This document shows positions 11,401 to 24,711 of a stretch of 64,000 nucleotides of DNA, piece after piece. Source of the DNA: Protonemura montana. Its lineage: Eukaryota > Arthropoda > Insecta > Plecoptera > Nemouridae. A program made the translations under genes and the position numbers. Each line of letters starts with the position of its first letter. Within the stretch, counting starts at the first letter, position 1. The notes beneath the pieces were generated by a model. That model did no database searches, was not told where the DNA came from, and saw only the letters and a program-made list of their open reading frames with translations. The stretch is taken from positions 1,674,001-1,738,000 of the forward strand of contig CANOQG010000007.1 in the NCBI GenBank assembly GCA_947568835.1, read 5' to 3'.

Positions 11401-14098
11401 TCCTGCCCCATGTCCTGCCCCATGTCCTGCTCCATGTCCTCCCCCTGTTATGCCCCATGTCCCATGTCCTGCCCCATGTCCTGCCCCATGTCCTGCCCCA
11501 TGTCCTGCCCTATGTCTTGTCCCATGTCCTGCCCCATGTCCTGCCCCATGTCCTGCCCTATGTCCTGCCCCATGTCTTGCCCCATGTCCCATGTCCTGCC
11601 CCATGTCCTGCCCCATGTCCTGCCCCATGTCCTGCTCCATGTCCTGCCCCATGTCCTGCCCCATGTCCCATGTCATGCCCCATGTCCTGCCCCATGTCCT
11701 GCCCCATGTCCTGTCCCATGTCCTGCTCCATGTCCTGCCCCATGTCTTGCCCCATGTCCCATGTCCTGCCTCATGTCCTGCCCCATGTCCTGCCCCATGT
11801 CCTGCCCCATGTCCTGCCCCATGTCCTGCCCCATGTCCTGCCCTATGTCCTGCCCCATGTCCTGCCCCATGTCCTGCCCTATGTCCTGTCCCATGTCCTG
11901 TCCCATGTCATGTCCCATGTCCTGCTCCATGTCCTGCCCCATGTCCTGCCCCATGTCCTGCCCCATGTCCTGCCCCATGTCCTGCTCCATGTCCTGCCCC
12001 ATGTCCTGCCCCATGTCCCATGTCATGCCCCAGGTACTGCCCCATGTCCTGCCCCATGTCCTGCCCCATGTCCTGCCCCATGTCCTGCCCTATGTCCTGT
12101 CCCATGTCCTGCCCCTTGTCCTGCCCCATGTCCTGCTACATGTCCTGCCCCATGTCCCATGTCCTGCCCCATTTCCTGCCCCATGTCCTGCCCCATGTCC
12201 TGCCCCATGTCCTGCCACATGTCCTGCCCCATGTCCTGCCCCATGTCCTGTCCCATGTCCTGCCCCATGTCCTGCCCCATGTCCTGCCCCTAGTCCTGCC
12301 CTATGTCCTGTCCCATGTCCTGCCCCATGTCCTGCCCCATGTCCTGTCCCATGTCCTGCCTCATGTCCTGCCCCATGTCCTGCCCTATGTCCTGCCCCAT
12401 GTCCTGCCCCATGTCCTGTCCCATGTCCTGCCCCATGTCCTGCCCCATGTCCTGCCCCATGTCCTGCCCTATGTCCTGTCCCATGTCCTGCCCCATGTCC
12501 TGCCCCATGTCCTGCCCTATGTCCTGCCCCATGTCTTGCCCCATGTCCCATGTCCTGCCCCATGTCCTGCCCCATGTCCTGCCCCATGTCCTGCCCTATG
12601 TCCTGCCCCATGTCCTGCCCCATTTTCTGCTCCATGTCCCGCCCCATGTCCTGCCCCATGTCCCATGTCATGCCCCATGTCCTGCCCCATGTCCTGCCCC
12701 ATGTCCTGTCCCATGTCCTGCTCCATGTCCTGCCCCATGTCTTACCTCATGTCCCATGTCCTGCCTCATGTCCTGCCCCATGTCCTGCCCCATATCCTGC
12801 CCCATGTCCTGCCCCATGTCCTGCCCCATGTCCTGCCCCATGTCTTGCCCCATGTCCCATGTCCTGCCCCATGTCCTGCCCCATGTCCTGCCCCATGTCC
12901 TTCCCTATGTCCTGTCCCATGTCCTGCCCCATGTCCTGCCCCATGTCCTGCTCCATGTCCTCCCCCTGTTATGCCCCATGTCCCATGTCCTGCCCCATGT
13001 CCTGCCCCATGTCCTGCCCCATGTCCTGCCCTATGTCTTGTCCCATGTCCTGCCCCATGTCCTGCCCCATGTCCTGCCCTATGTCCTGCCCCATGTCTTG
13101 CCCCATGTCCCATGTCCTGCCCCATGTCCTGCCCCATGTCCTGCCCCATGTCCTGCTCCATGTCCTGCCCCATGTCCTGCCCCATGTCCCATGTCATGCC
13201 CCATGTCCTGCCCCATGTCCTGCCCCATGTCCTGTCCCATGTCCTGCTCCATGTCCTGCCCCATGTCTTGCCCCATGTCCCATGTCCTGCCTCATGTCCT
13301 GCCCCATGTCCTGCCCCATGTCCTGCCCCATGTCCTGCCCTATGTCCTGCCCCATGTCCTTCCCCATGTCCTGCTCCATGTCCTGCCCCATGTCCCATGT
13401 CCTGCCCCATGTCCTGCCCCATGTCCTGTCCCATGTCCTGCCCCATGTCCTGCCCCATGTCCTGCCCCATGTCCTGCCCCATGTCCTGCCCCATGTCCTG
13501 CCCCATGTCCTGTCCCATGTCCTGCCCCATGTCCTGCCCCATGTCCTGCCCCAAGTCCTGCCTCATGTCCTGCCCCATGTCCTGACCCATGTCCTGCCCC
13601 ATGTCCTGCCCCATGTCCTGCCGTATGTCCTGCCCCATGTCCTGCCCCATGTCCTGCCCTATGTCCTGTCCCATGTCCTGTCCCATGTCATGTCCCATGT
13701 CCTGCTCCATGTCCTGCCCCATGTCCTGCCCCATGTCCCATGTCCTGCCTCATGTCCTGCCCCATGTCCTGCCCCATGTCCTGCCCCATGTCCTGCCCCA
13801 TGTCTTGCCCCATGTCCCATGTCCTGCCTCATGTCCTGCCCCATGTCCTGCCCCATGTCCTGACCCATGTCCTGCCCCATGTCCTGCCCCATGTCCTGCC
13901 CTATGTCCTGCCCCATGTCCTGCCCCATGTCTTGCCCTATGTCCTGCCCCATGTCCTGCCCTATGTCCTGCCCCATGTCCTTCCCCATGTCCTGCTCCAT
14001 GTCCTGCCCCATGTCCCATGTCCTGCCCCATGTCCTGCCCCATGTCCTGTCCCATGTCCTGCCCCATGTCCTGACCCATGTCCTGCCCCATGTCCTGC
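8437..14098 (+). repeat. 5,777-bp tandem duplication, right copy
   Basis: This repeats 2660-8345 in the same order, including the core modules near 12030-12293 and the unusual CTGACCC and CCGTATG monomers. Private differences include GGTACTG near 12034, where the left copy has GGTCCTG, and loss of two monomers near 13300. The seam at 8437 lies within ordinary monomers with no foreign sequence, as expected for unequal exchange between aligned repeats. Confidence 0.9.
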
Positions 14099-16000
14099 CC
14101 CATGTCCTGCCGTATGTCCTGTCCCATGTCATGTCCCATGTCCTGCTCCATGTCCTGCCCCATGTCCTGCCCCATGTCCCATGTCCTGCCTCATGTCCTG
14201 CCCCATGTCCCGCTCCATGTCCTCCCCCTGTCCTGCCTCATGTCCCATGTCCTGCCCCATGTCCTGCCCCATGTCCTGCCCCATGTCCTGCCCCATGTCC
14301 TGTCCCATGTCCTGCCCCATGTTTTGCCCCATGTCCTGTCCAATGTCCTGCCTCATGTCCTGCCCCATGTCCTGCCCCATGTCCTGCCCCATGTCCTGCC
14401 CCATGTCCTGTCCCATGTCCTGCCCCATGTCATGCCCCATGTCCTGCCCCATGTCCTGCCCCATGTCCCATGTCCTACCCCATGTCCTGCCCTTTGTCCT
14501 GTCCCATTTCCTGCCCCATGTCCTGCCCCATGTCCTGCCCCATGTCCTGCCCCATGTCCTGCCGCATGTCTTGCCCCATGTCCCATGTCCTGCCCCATGT
14601 CCTGCCCCATGTCCTGCCCCATGTCCTTCCCTATGTCCTGTCCCATGTCCTGCCCCATGTCCTGCCCCATGTCCTGCTCCATGTCCTCCCCCTGTTATGC
14701 CCCATGTCCCATGTCCTGCCCCATGTCCTGCCCCATGTCCTGCCCCATGTCCTGCCCTATGTCTTGTCCCATGTCCTGCCCCATGTCCTGCCCCATGTCC
14801 TGCCCTATGTCCTGCCCCATGTCTTGCCCCATGTCCCATGTCATGCCCCATGTCCTGCCCCATGTCCTGCCCCATGTCCTGTCCCATGTCCTGCTCCATG
14901 TCCTGCCCCATGTCTTGCCCCATGTCCCATGTCCTGCCTCATGTCCTGCCCCATGTCCTGCCCCATGTCCTGCCCCATGTCCTGCCCCATGTCCTGCCCC
15001 ATGTCCTGCCCTATGTCCTGCCCCATGTCCTGCCCCATGTCCTGCCCTATGTCCTGTCCCATGTCCTGTCCCATGTCATGTCCCATGTCCTGCTCCATGT
15101 CCTGCCCCATGTCCTGCCCCATGTCCTGCCCTATGTCCTGCCCCATGTCCTGCCCCATGTCCTGCTCCATGTCCTGCCCCATGTCCTGCCCCATGTCCCA
15201 TGTCATGCCCCAGGTCCTGCCCCATGTCCTGCCCCATGTCCTGCCCCATGTCCTGCCCCATGTCCTGCCCTATGTCCTGTCCCATGTCCTGCCCCTTGTC
15301 CTGCCCCATGTCCTGCTACATGTCCTGCCCCATGTCCCATGTCCTGCCCCATTTCCTGCCCCATGTCCTGCCCCATGTCCTGCCCCATGTCCTGCCACAT
15401 GTCCTGCCCCATGTCCTGCCCCATGTCCTGTCCCATGTCCTGCCCCATGTCCTGCCCCATGTCCTGCCCCTAGTCCTGCCCTATGTCCTGTCCCATGTCC
15501 TGCCCCATGTCCTGCCCCATGTCCTGTCCCATGTCCTGCCTCATGTTTTGCCCCATGTCCTGCCCTATGTCCTGCCCCATGTCCTGCCCCATGTCCTGTC
15601 CCATGTCCTGCCCCATGTCCTGACCCATGTCCTGCCCCATGTCCTGCCCTATGTCCTGTCCCATGTCCTGCCCCATGTCCTGCCCCATGTCCTGCCCTAT
15701 GTCCTGCCCCATATCTTGCCCCATGTCCCATGTCCTGCCCCATGTCCTGCCCCATGTCCTGCCCCATGTCCTGCCCTATGTCCTGCCCCATGTCCTGCCC
15801 CATTTTCTGATCCATGTCCCCCCCCATGTCCTGCCCCATGTCCCATGTCATGCCCCATGTCCTGCCCCATGTCCTGCCACATGTCCTGTCCCATGTCCTG
15901 CTCCATGTCCTGCCCCATGTCTTACCTCATGTCCCATGTCCTGCCTCATGTCCTGCCCCATGTCCTGCCCCATATCCTGCCCCATGTCCTGCCCCATGTC
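14078..16000 (+). repeat. Mosaic copy of 10264-12830 with about 646 bp missing
   Basis: From 14078 to about 14835 the sequence matches 10264-11021 at offset 3,814. From about 14836 it matches 11668 onward at offset 3,168, then 3,180 after one extra monomer. The equivalent of 11022-11667 is therefore absent. The switch occurs at a CATGTCCCATGTCATG boundary that is common to both flanks, so a deletion between similar modules is the simplest reading. The segment carries a core module ending at 15473. Confidence 0.8.
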
Positions 16001-17039
16001 CTGCCCCATGTCCTTCCCCATGTCCTGCTCCATGTCCTGCCCCATGTCTCATGTCCTGCCCCATGTCCTGCCCCATGTCCTGTCCCATGTCCTGCTCCAT
16101 GTCCTGCCCCATGTCCTGCCCCATGTCCCATGTCCTGCCTCATGTCCTGCCCTATGTCCTGCCCCATGTCCTGCCCCATGTCCTGCCCCATGTCCTGCCC
16201 CATGTCCTGCCCCATGTCCTGTCCCATGTCCTGCCCCATGTTTTGCCCCATGTCCTGCCCCATGTCCTGCCCTATGTCCTGTCCCATGTCCTGCCTCATG
16301 TCCTACCCCATGTCCTGCCCTATGTCCTGCCCCATGTCCTGCCCCATGTCCTGCCCCATGTCCTGCCCCATGTCCTGCCCCATGTCCTGTCCCATGTCAT
16401 GTCCCATGTCCTGCTCCATGTCCTGCCCCATGTCCTGCCCCATGTCCTGCCCCATGTCCTGCCCCATGTCCTGCCCCATGTCCTGTCCCATGTCATGTCC
16501 CATGTCCTGCTCCATGTCCTGCCCCATGTCCTGCCCCATGTCCTGCCCCAAGTCCTGCCTCATGTCCTGCCCCATGTCCTGACCCATGTCCTGCCCCATG
16601 TCCTGCCCCATGTCCTGTCTCATGTCATGTCCCATGTCCTGCTCCATGTCCTGCCCCATGTCCTGCCCCATGTCCCATGTCCTGCCTCATGTCCTGCCCC
16701 ATGTCCTGCCCCATGTCCTGCCCCATGTCCTGCCCCATGTCCTGCCCCATGTCCTGCCCCATGTCCTGTCCCATGTCCTGCCCCATGTTTTGCCCCATGT
16801 CCTGCCCCATGTCCTGCCCTATGTCCTGTCCCATGTCCTGCCTCATGTCCTACCCCATGTCCTGCCCTATGTCCTGCCCCATGTCCTGCCCCATGTCCTG
16901 CCCCATGTCCTGCCCCATGTCCTGCCCCATGTCCTGTCCCATGTCATGTCCCATGTCCTGCTCCATGTCCTGCCCCATGTCCTGCCCCATGTCCTGCCCT
17001 ATGTCCTGCCCCATGTTCCCTCCCATGTCCTGCCCCATG
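16000..17039 (+). repeat. Transition segment rich in CTCATGTCATG and CCTACCCC modules
   Basis: After matching 19343-20582 at offset 4,502 up to about 16090, this stretch contains modules with TTTTGCCCC, CTCATGTCC, CCTACCCC, CTGTCCCATGTCATG and CCCCAAGTCC monomers. They recur near 20700-21730 and 28370-29400. Around 16570 and 16625 it aligns with 20730 (offset 4,159) and 21367 (offset 4,742). It contains the odd monomer ATGTTCCCTCCC at 17013-17024, also seen near 21756 and 29428. No gene is present. Confidence 0.75.
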
Positions 17040-20000
17040 TCCTGCCCTTTGTCCTGTCCCATTTCCTGCCCCATGTCCTGCCCCATGTCCTGCCCTATGT
17101 CCTGCCCCATGTCCTGCCCCATGTCTTGCCCCATGTCCCATGTCCTGCCCCATGTCCTGCCCCATGTCCTGCCCCATGTCCTTCCCTATGTCCTGTCCCA
17201 TGTCTTGCCCCATGTCCTGCCCCATGTCCTGCTCCATGTCCTCCCCCTGTCCTGCCCCATGTCCCATGTCCTGCCCCATGTCCTGCCCCATGTCCGGCCC
17301 CATGTCCTGCCCCATGTCCCATGTCCTGCCTCATGTCCTGCCCCATGTCCTGCCCCATGTCCTGCCCCATGTCCTGCCCCATGTCCTGCCCCATGTCCTG
17401 TCCCATGTCCTGCCCCATGTCCTGCCCCATGTCCTGCTCCATGTCCTCCCCCTTTTATGCCCCATGTCCCATGTCCTGCCCCATGTCCTGCCCCATGTCC
17501 TGCCCCATGTGCTGCCCTATGTCTTGTCCCATGTCCTGCCCCATGTCCTGCCCCATGTCCTGCCCCATGTCCTGCCCTATGTCTTGTCCCATGTCCTGCC
17601 CCATGTCCTGCCCCATGTCCTGTCCCATGTCCTGCTCCATGTCCTGCCCCATGTCTTGCCCCATGTCCAATGTCCTGCCTCATGTCCTGCCCCATGTCCT
17701 GCCCCATGTCCTGCCCCATGTCCTGCCCCATGTCCTGCCCCATGTCCTGCCCTATGTCCTGCCCCATGTCCTGCCCCATGTCCTGCCCTATGTCCTGTCC
17801 CATGTCCTGTCCCATGTCATGTCCCATGTCCTGCTCCATGTCCTGCCCCATGTCCTGCCCCATGTCCTGCCCTATGTCCTGCCCCATGTCCTGCCCCATG
17901 TCCTGCTCCATGTCCTGCCCCATGTCCTGCCCCATGTCCCATGTCATGCCCCAGGTCCTGCCCCATGTCCTGCCCCATGTCCTGCCCCATGTCCTGCCCC
18001 ATGTCCTGCCCTATGTCCTGTCCCATGTCCTGCCCCTTGTCCTGCCCCATGTCCTGCTACATGTCCTGCCCCATGTCCCATGTCCTGCCCCATTTCCTGC
18101 CCCATGTCCTGCCCCATGTCCTGCCCCATGTCCTGCCACATGTCCTGCCCCATGTCCTGCCCCATGTCCTGTCCCATGTCCTGCCCCATGTCCTGCCCCA
18201 TGTCCTGCCCCTAGTCCTGCCCTATGTCCTGTCCTATGTCCTGCCCCATGTCCTGCCCCATGTCCTGTCCCATGTCCTGCCTCATATCCTGCCCCATGTC
18301 CTGCCCTATGTCCTGCCCCATGTCCTGCCCCATGTCCTGTCCCATGTCCTGCCCCATGTCCTGCCCCATGTCCTGCCCCATGTCCTGCCCTATGTCCTGT
18401 CCCATGTCCTGCCCTTTGTCCTGCCCCATGTCCTGCCCTATGTCCTGCCCCATGTCCTGCCCCATGTCCTTCCCCATGTCCTGCTCCATGTCCTGCCCCA
18501 TGTCCCATGTCCTGCCCCATGTCCTGCCCCATGGCCTGTCCCATGTCCTGCCCCATGTCCTGCCCCATGTCCTGCCCCATGTCCTGCCCCATGTCCTGCC
18601 CCATGTCCCATGTCCTGCCTCATGTCCTGCCCCATGTCCTGCCCCATGTCCTGCCCCATGTCCTGCCCCATTTCCTGCCCCATGTCCTGCCCCATGTCCT
18701 GTCCCATGTCCTGCCCCATGTCCTGTCCCATGTCCTGCCCCATGTTTTGCCCCATGTCCTGTCCAATGTCCTGCCTCATGTCCTGCCCCATGGCCTGCCC
18801 CATGTCCTGCCCCATGTCCTGCCCCATGTCCTGTCCCATGTCCTGCCCCATGTCATGCCCCATGTCCTGCCCCATGTCCTGCCCCATGTCCCATGTCCTA
18901 CCCCATGTCCTGCCCTTTGTCCTGTCCCATTTCCTGCCCCATGTCCTGCCCCATGTCCTGCCCCATGTCCTGCCCCATGTCCTGCCGCATGTCTTGCCCC
19001 ATGTCCCATGTCCTGCCCCATGTCCTGCCCCATGTCCTGCCCCATGTCCTTCCCTATGTCCTGTCCCATGTCCTGCCCCATGTCCTGCCCCATGTCCTGC
19101 TCCATGTCCTCCCCCTGTTATGCCCCATGTCCCATGTCATGCCCCATGTCCTGCCCCATGTCCTGCCCCATGTCCTGCCCTATGTCTTGTCCCATGTCCT
19201 GCCCCATGTCCTGCCCCATGTCCTGCCCTATGTCCTGCCCCATGTCTTGCCCCATGTCCCATGTCCTGCCCCATGTCCTGCCCCATGTCCTGCCCCATGT
19301 CCTGCTCCATGTCTTGCCCCATGTCCTGCCCCATGTCCCATGTCATGCCCCATGTCCTGCCCCATGTCCTGCCCCATGTCCTGTCCCATGTCCTGCTCCA
19401 TGTCCTGCCCCATGTCTTGCCCCATGTCCCATGTCCTGCCTCATGTCCTGCCCCATGTCCTGCCCCATGTCCTGCCCCATGTCCTGCCCCATGTCCTGCC
19501 CCATGTCCTGCCCTATGTCCTGCCCCATGTCCTGCCCCATGTCCTGCCCTATGTCCTGTCCCATGTCCTGTCCCATGTCATGTCCCATGTCCTGCTCCAT
19601 GTCCTGCCCCATGTCCTGCCCCATGTCCTGCCCTATGTCCTGCCCCATGTCCTGCCCCATGTCCTGCTCCATGTCCTGCCCCATGTCCTGCCCCATGTCC
19701 CATGTCATGCCCCAGGTCCTGCCCCATGTCCTGCCCCATGTCCTGCCCCATGTCCTGCCCCATGTCCTGCCCTATGTCCTGTCCCATGTCCTGCCCCTTG
19801 TCCTGCCCCATGTCCTGCTACATGTCCTGCCCCATGTCCCATGTCCTGCCCCATTTCCTGCCCCATGTCCTGCCCCATGTCCTGCCCCATGTCCTGCCAC
19901 ATGTCCTGCCCCATGTCCTGCCCCATGTCCTGTCCCATGTCCTGCCCCATGTCCTGCCCCATGTCCTGCCCCTAGTCCTGCCCTATGTCCTGTCCCATGT

Positions 20001-23000
20001 CCTGCCCCATGTCCTGCCCCATGTCCTGTCCCATGTCCTGCCTCATGTTTTGCCCCATGTCCTGCCCTATGTCCTGCCCCATGTCCTGCCCCATGTCCTG
20101 TCCCATGTCCTGCCCCATGTCCTGACCCATGTCCTGCCCCATGTCCTGCCCTATGTCCTGTCCCATGTCCTGCCCCATGTCCTGCCCCATGTCCTGCCCT
20201 ATGTCCTGCCCCATGTCTTGCCCCATGTCCCATGTCCTGCCCCATGTCCTGCCCCATGTCCTGCCCCATGTCCTGCCCTATGTCCTGCCCCATGTCCTGC
20301 CCCATTTTCTGCTCCATGTCCCGCCCAATGTCCTGCCCCATGTCCCATGTCATGCCCCATGTCCTGCCCCATGTCCTGCCACATGTCCTGTCCCATGTCC
20401 TGCTCCATGTCCTGCCCCATGTCTTACCTCATGTCCCATGTCCTGCCTCATGTCCTGCCCCATGTCCTGCCCCATATCCTGCCCCATGTCCTGCCCCATG
20501 TCCTGCCCCATGTCCTTCCCCATGTCCTGCTCCATGTCCTGCCCCATGTCTCATGTCCTGCCCCATGTCCTGCCCCATGTCCTGTCCCATGTCCTGCCCC
20601 ATGTCCTGCCCCATGTCCTGCCCCATGTCCTGCCCCATGTCCTGCCCCATGTCCTGCCCCATGTCCTGTCCCATGTCCTGCCCCATGTCCTGCCCCATGT
20701 CCTGCCCCAAGTCCTGCCTCATGTCCTGCCCCATGTCCTGACCCATGTCCTGCCCCATGTCCTGCCCCATGTCCTGTCTCATGTCATGTCCCATGTCCTG
20801 CTCCATGTCCTGCCCCATGTCCTGCCCCATGTCCCATGTCTTGCCTCATGTCCTGCCCCATGTCCTGCCCCATGTCCTGCCCCATGTCCTGCCCCATGTC
20901 CTGCCCCATGTCTTGCCCCATGTCCTGTCCCATGTCCTGCCCCATGTTTTGCCCCATGTCCTGCCCCATGTCCTGCCCTATGTCCTGTCCCATGTCCTGC
21001 CTCATGTCCTACCCCATGTCCTGCCCTATGTCCTGCCCCATGTCCTGCCCCATGTCCTGCCCCATGTCCTGCCCCATGTCCTGCCCCATGTCCTGTCCCA
21101 TGTCATGTCCCATGTCCTGCTCCATGTCCTGCCCCATGTCCTACCCCATGTCCTGCCCTATGTCCTGCCCCATGTCCTGCCCCATGTCCTGCCCCATGTC
21201 CTGCCCCATGTCCTGCCCCATGTCCTGTCCCATGTCATGTCCCATGTCCTGCTCCATGTCCTGCCCCATGTCCTGCCCCATGTCCTGCCCCAAGTCCTGC
21301 CTCATGTCCTGCCCCATGTCCTGACCCATGTCCTGCCCCATGTCCTGCCCCATGTCCTGTCTCATGTCATGTCCCATGTCCTGCTCCATGTCCTGCCCCA
21401 TGTCCTGCCCCATGTCCCATGTCCTGCCTCATGTCCTGCCCCATGTCCTGCCCCATGTCCTGCCCCATGTCCTGCCCCATGTCCTGCCCCATGTCCTGCC
21501 CCATGTCCTGTCCCATGTCCTGCCCCATGTTTTGCCCCATGTCCTGCCCCATGTCCTGCCCTATGTCCTGTCCCATGTCCTGCCTCATGTCCTACCCCAT
21601 GTCCTGCCCTATGTCCTGCCCCATGTCCTGCCCCATGTCCTGCCCCATGTCCTGCCCCATGTCCTGCCCCATGTCCTGTCCCATGTCATGTCCCATGTCC
21701 TGCTCCATGTCCTGCCCCATGTCCTGCCCCATGTCCTGCCCTATGTCCTGCCCCATGTTCCCTCCCATGTCCTGCCCCATGTCCTGCCCTTTGTCCTGTC
21801 CCATTTCCTGCCCCATGTCCTGCCCCATGTCCTGCCCTATGTCCTGCCCCATGTCCTGCCCTATGTCTTGCCCCATGTCCCATGTCCTGCCCCATGTCCT
21901 GCCCCATGTCCTGCCCCATGTCCTTCCCTATGTCCTGTCCCATGTCTTGCCCCATGTCCTGCCCCATGTCCTGCTCCATGTCCTCCCCCTGTCCTGCCCC
22001 ATGTCCCATGTCCTGCCCCATGTCCTGCCCCATGTCCGGCCCCATGTCCTGCCCCATGTCCCATGTCCTGCCTCATGTCCTGCCCCATGTCCTGCCCCAT
22101 GTCCTGCCCCATGTCCTGCCCCATGTCCTGCCCCATGTCCTGTCCCATGTCCTGCCCCATGTCCTGCCCCATGTCCTGCTCCATGTCCTCCCCCTGTTAT
22201 GCCCCATGTCCCATGTCCTGCCCCATGTCCTGCCCCATGTCCTGCCCCATGTGCTGCCCTATGTCTTGTCCCATGTCCTGCCCCATGTCCTGCCCCATGT
22301 CCTGCCCCATGTCCTGCCCTATGTCTTGTCCCATGTCCTGCCCCATGTCCTGCCCCATGTCCTGTCCCATGTCCTGCTCCATGTTCTGCCCCATGTCTTG
22401 CCCCATGTCCCATGTCCTGCCTCATGTCCTGCCCCATGTCCTGCCCCATGTCCTGCCCCATGTCCTGCCCCATGTCCTGCCCCATGTCCTGCCCTATGTC
22501 CTGCCCCATGTCCTGCCCCATGTCCTGCCCTATGTCCTGTCCCATGTCCTGTCCCATGTCATGTCCCATGTCCTGCTCCATGTCCTGCCCCATGTCCTGC
22601 CCCATGTCCTGCCCTATGTCCTGCCCCATGTCCTGCCCCATGTCCTGCTCCATGTCCTGCCCCATGTCCTGCCCCATGTCCCATGTCATGCCCCAGGTCC
22701 TGCCCCATGTCCTGCCCCATGTCCTGCCCCATGTCCTGCCCCATGTCCTGCCCTATGTCCTGTCCCATGTCCTGCCCCTTGTCCTGCCCCATGTCCTGCT
22801 ACATGTCCTGCCCCATGTCCCATGTCCTGCCCCATTTCCTGCCCCATGTCCTGCCCCATGTCCTGCCCCATGTCCTGCCACATGTCCTGCCCCATGTCCT
22901 GCCCCATGTCCTGTCCCATGTCCTGCCCCATGTCCTGCCCCATGTCCTGCCCCTAGTCCTGCCCTATGTCCTGTCCTATGTCCTGCCCCATGTCCTGCCC

Positions 23001-24711
23001 CATGTCCTGTCCCATGTCCTGCCTCATGTCCTGCCCCATGTCCTGCCCTATGTCCTGCCCCATGTCCTGCCCCATGTCCTGTCCCATGTCCTGCCCCATG
23101 TCCTGCCCCATGTCCTGCCCCATGTCCTGCCCTATGTCCTGTCCCATGTCCTGCCCTTTGTCCTGCCCCATGTCCTGCCCTATGTCCTGCCCCATGTCCT
23201 GCCCCATGTCCTTCCCCATGTCCTGCTCCATGTCCTGCCCCATGTCCCATGTCCTGCCCCATGTCCTGCCCCATGTCCTGTCCCATGTCCTGCCCCATGT
23301 CCTGCCCCATGTCCTGCCCCATGTCCTGCCCCATGTCCTGCCCCATGTCCTGCCCCATGTCCTGCCCCATGTCTCATGTCCTGCCTCATGTCCTGCCCCA
23401 TGTCCTGCCCCATGTCCTGCCCCATGTCCTGCCCCATTTCCTGCCCCATGTCCTGCCCCATGTCCTGTCCCATGTCCTGCCCCATGTCCTGCCCCATGTC
23501 CTGCCCCATGTCCTGCCCTATGTCTTGTCCCATGTCCTGCCCCATGTCCTGCCCCATGTCCTGCCCTATGTCCTGCCCCATGTCTTGCCCCATGTCCCAT
23601 GTCCTGCCCCATGTCCTGCCCCATGTCCTGCCCCATGTCCTGCTCCATGTCCTGCCCCATGTCCTGCCCCATGTCCCATGTCATGCCCCATGTCCTGCCC
23701 CATGTCCTGCCCCATGTCCTGTCCCATGTCCTGCTCCATGTCCTGCCCCATGTCTTGCCCCATGTCCCATGTCCTGCCTCATGTCCTGCCCCATGTCCTG
23801 CCCCATGTCCTGCCCCATGTCCTGCCCCATGTCCTGCCCCATCTCCTGCCCTATGTCCTGCCCCATGTCCTGCCCCATGTCCTGCCCTATGTCCTGTCCC
23901 ATGTCCTGTCCCATGTCATGTCCCATGTCCTGCTCCATGTCCTGCCCCATGTCCTGCCCCATGTCCTGCCCTATGTCCTGCCCCATGTCCTGCCCCATGT
24001 CCTGCTCCATGTCCTGCCCCATGTCCTGCCCCATGTCCCATGTCATGCCCCAGGTCCTGCCCCATGTCCTGCCCCATGTCCTGCCCCATGTCCTGCCCCA
24101 TGTCCTGCCCTATGTCCTGTCCCATGTCCTGCCCCTTGTCCTGCCCCATGTCCTGCTACATGTCCTGCCCCATGTCCCATGTCCTGCCCCATTTCCTGCC
24201 CCATGTCCTGCCCCATGTCCTGCCCCATGTCCTGCCACATGTCCTGCCCCATGTCCTGCCCCATGTCCTGTCCCATGTCCTGCCCCATGTCCTGCCCCAT
24301 GTCCTGCCCCTAGTCCTGCCCTATGTCCTGTCCCATGTCCTGCCCCATTTCCTGCCCCATGTCCTGTCCCATGTCCTGCCTCATGTCCTGCCCCATGTCC
24401 TGCCCTATGTCCTGCCCCATGTCCTGCCCCATGTCCTGTCCCATGTCCTGCCCCATGTCCTGCCCCATGTCCTGCCCCATGTCCTGCCCCATGTCCTGCC
24501 CTATGTCCTGCCCCATGTCTTGCCCCATGTCCCATGTCCTGCCCCATGTCCTGCCCCATGTCCTGCCCCATGTCCTGCCCTATGTCCTGCCCCATGTCCT
24601 GCCCCATTTTCTGCTCCATGTCCCGCCCCATGTCCTGCCCCATGTCCCATGTCATGCCCCATGTCCTGCCCCATGTCCTGCCCCATGTCCTGTCCCATGT
24701 CCTGCTCCATG
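17040..24711 (+). repeat. 7,672-bp HOR, copy 1
   Basis: Core landmarks at 18214, 19975, 22956 and 24313 have spacings of 1761, 2981 and 1357 bp, and 1573 bp to the next at 25886. These four sum to 7,672, and the pattern then begins again. Domain II markers include the CATGTGCTGCCC monomer near 17508 and the TCCGGCCCC monomer near 17294. Private substitutions include A at 17669, CATATCC near 18286 and CATGGCC near 18529, where copy 2 has the consensus base. A 583-bp tandem duplication is nested at about 20745-21910. Confidence 0.9.
20745..21910 (+). repeat. 583-bp tandem duplication nested in the 7,672-bp HOR
   Basis: The run CTGTCTCATGTCATG, then TTTTGCCCC, CCTACCCC and CCCCAAGTCC, followed by a CTGACCC monomer, occurs from 20745 and again from 21328, an offset of 583 bp. 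The arrangement is preserved in the second HOR copy at 28417 and 29000. The 583-bp event therefore predates the 7,672-bp duplication. Confidence 0.85.

Noticed and set aside
17013..17024. ATGTTCCCTCCC as an inserted regulatory motif
   Set aside because: It keeps the 12-bp length and recurs at equivalent HOR positions (near 21756 and 29428), so it is a mutated monomer carried by duplication.
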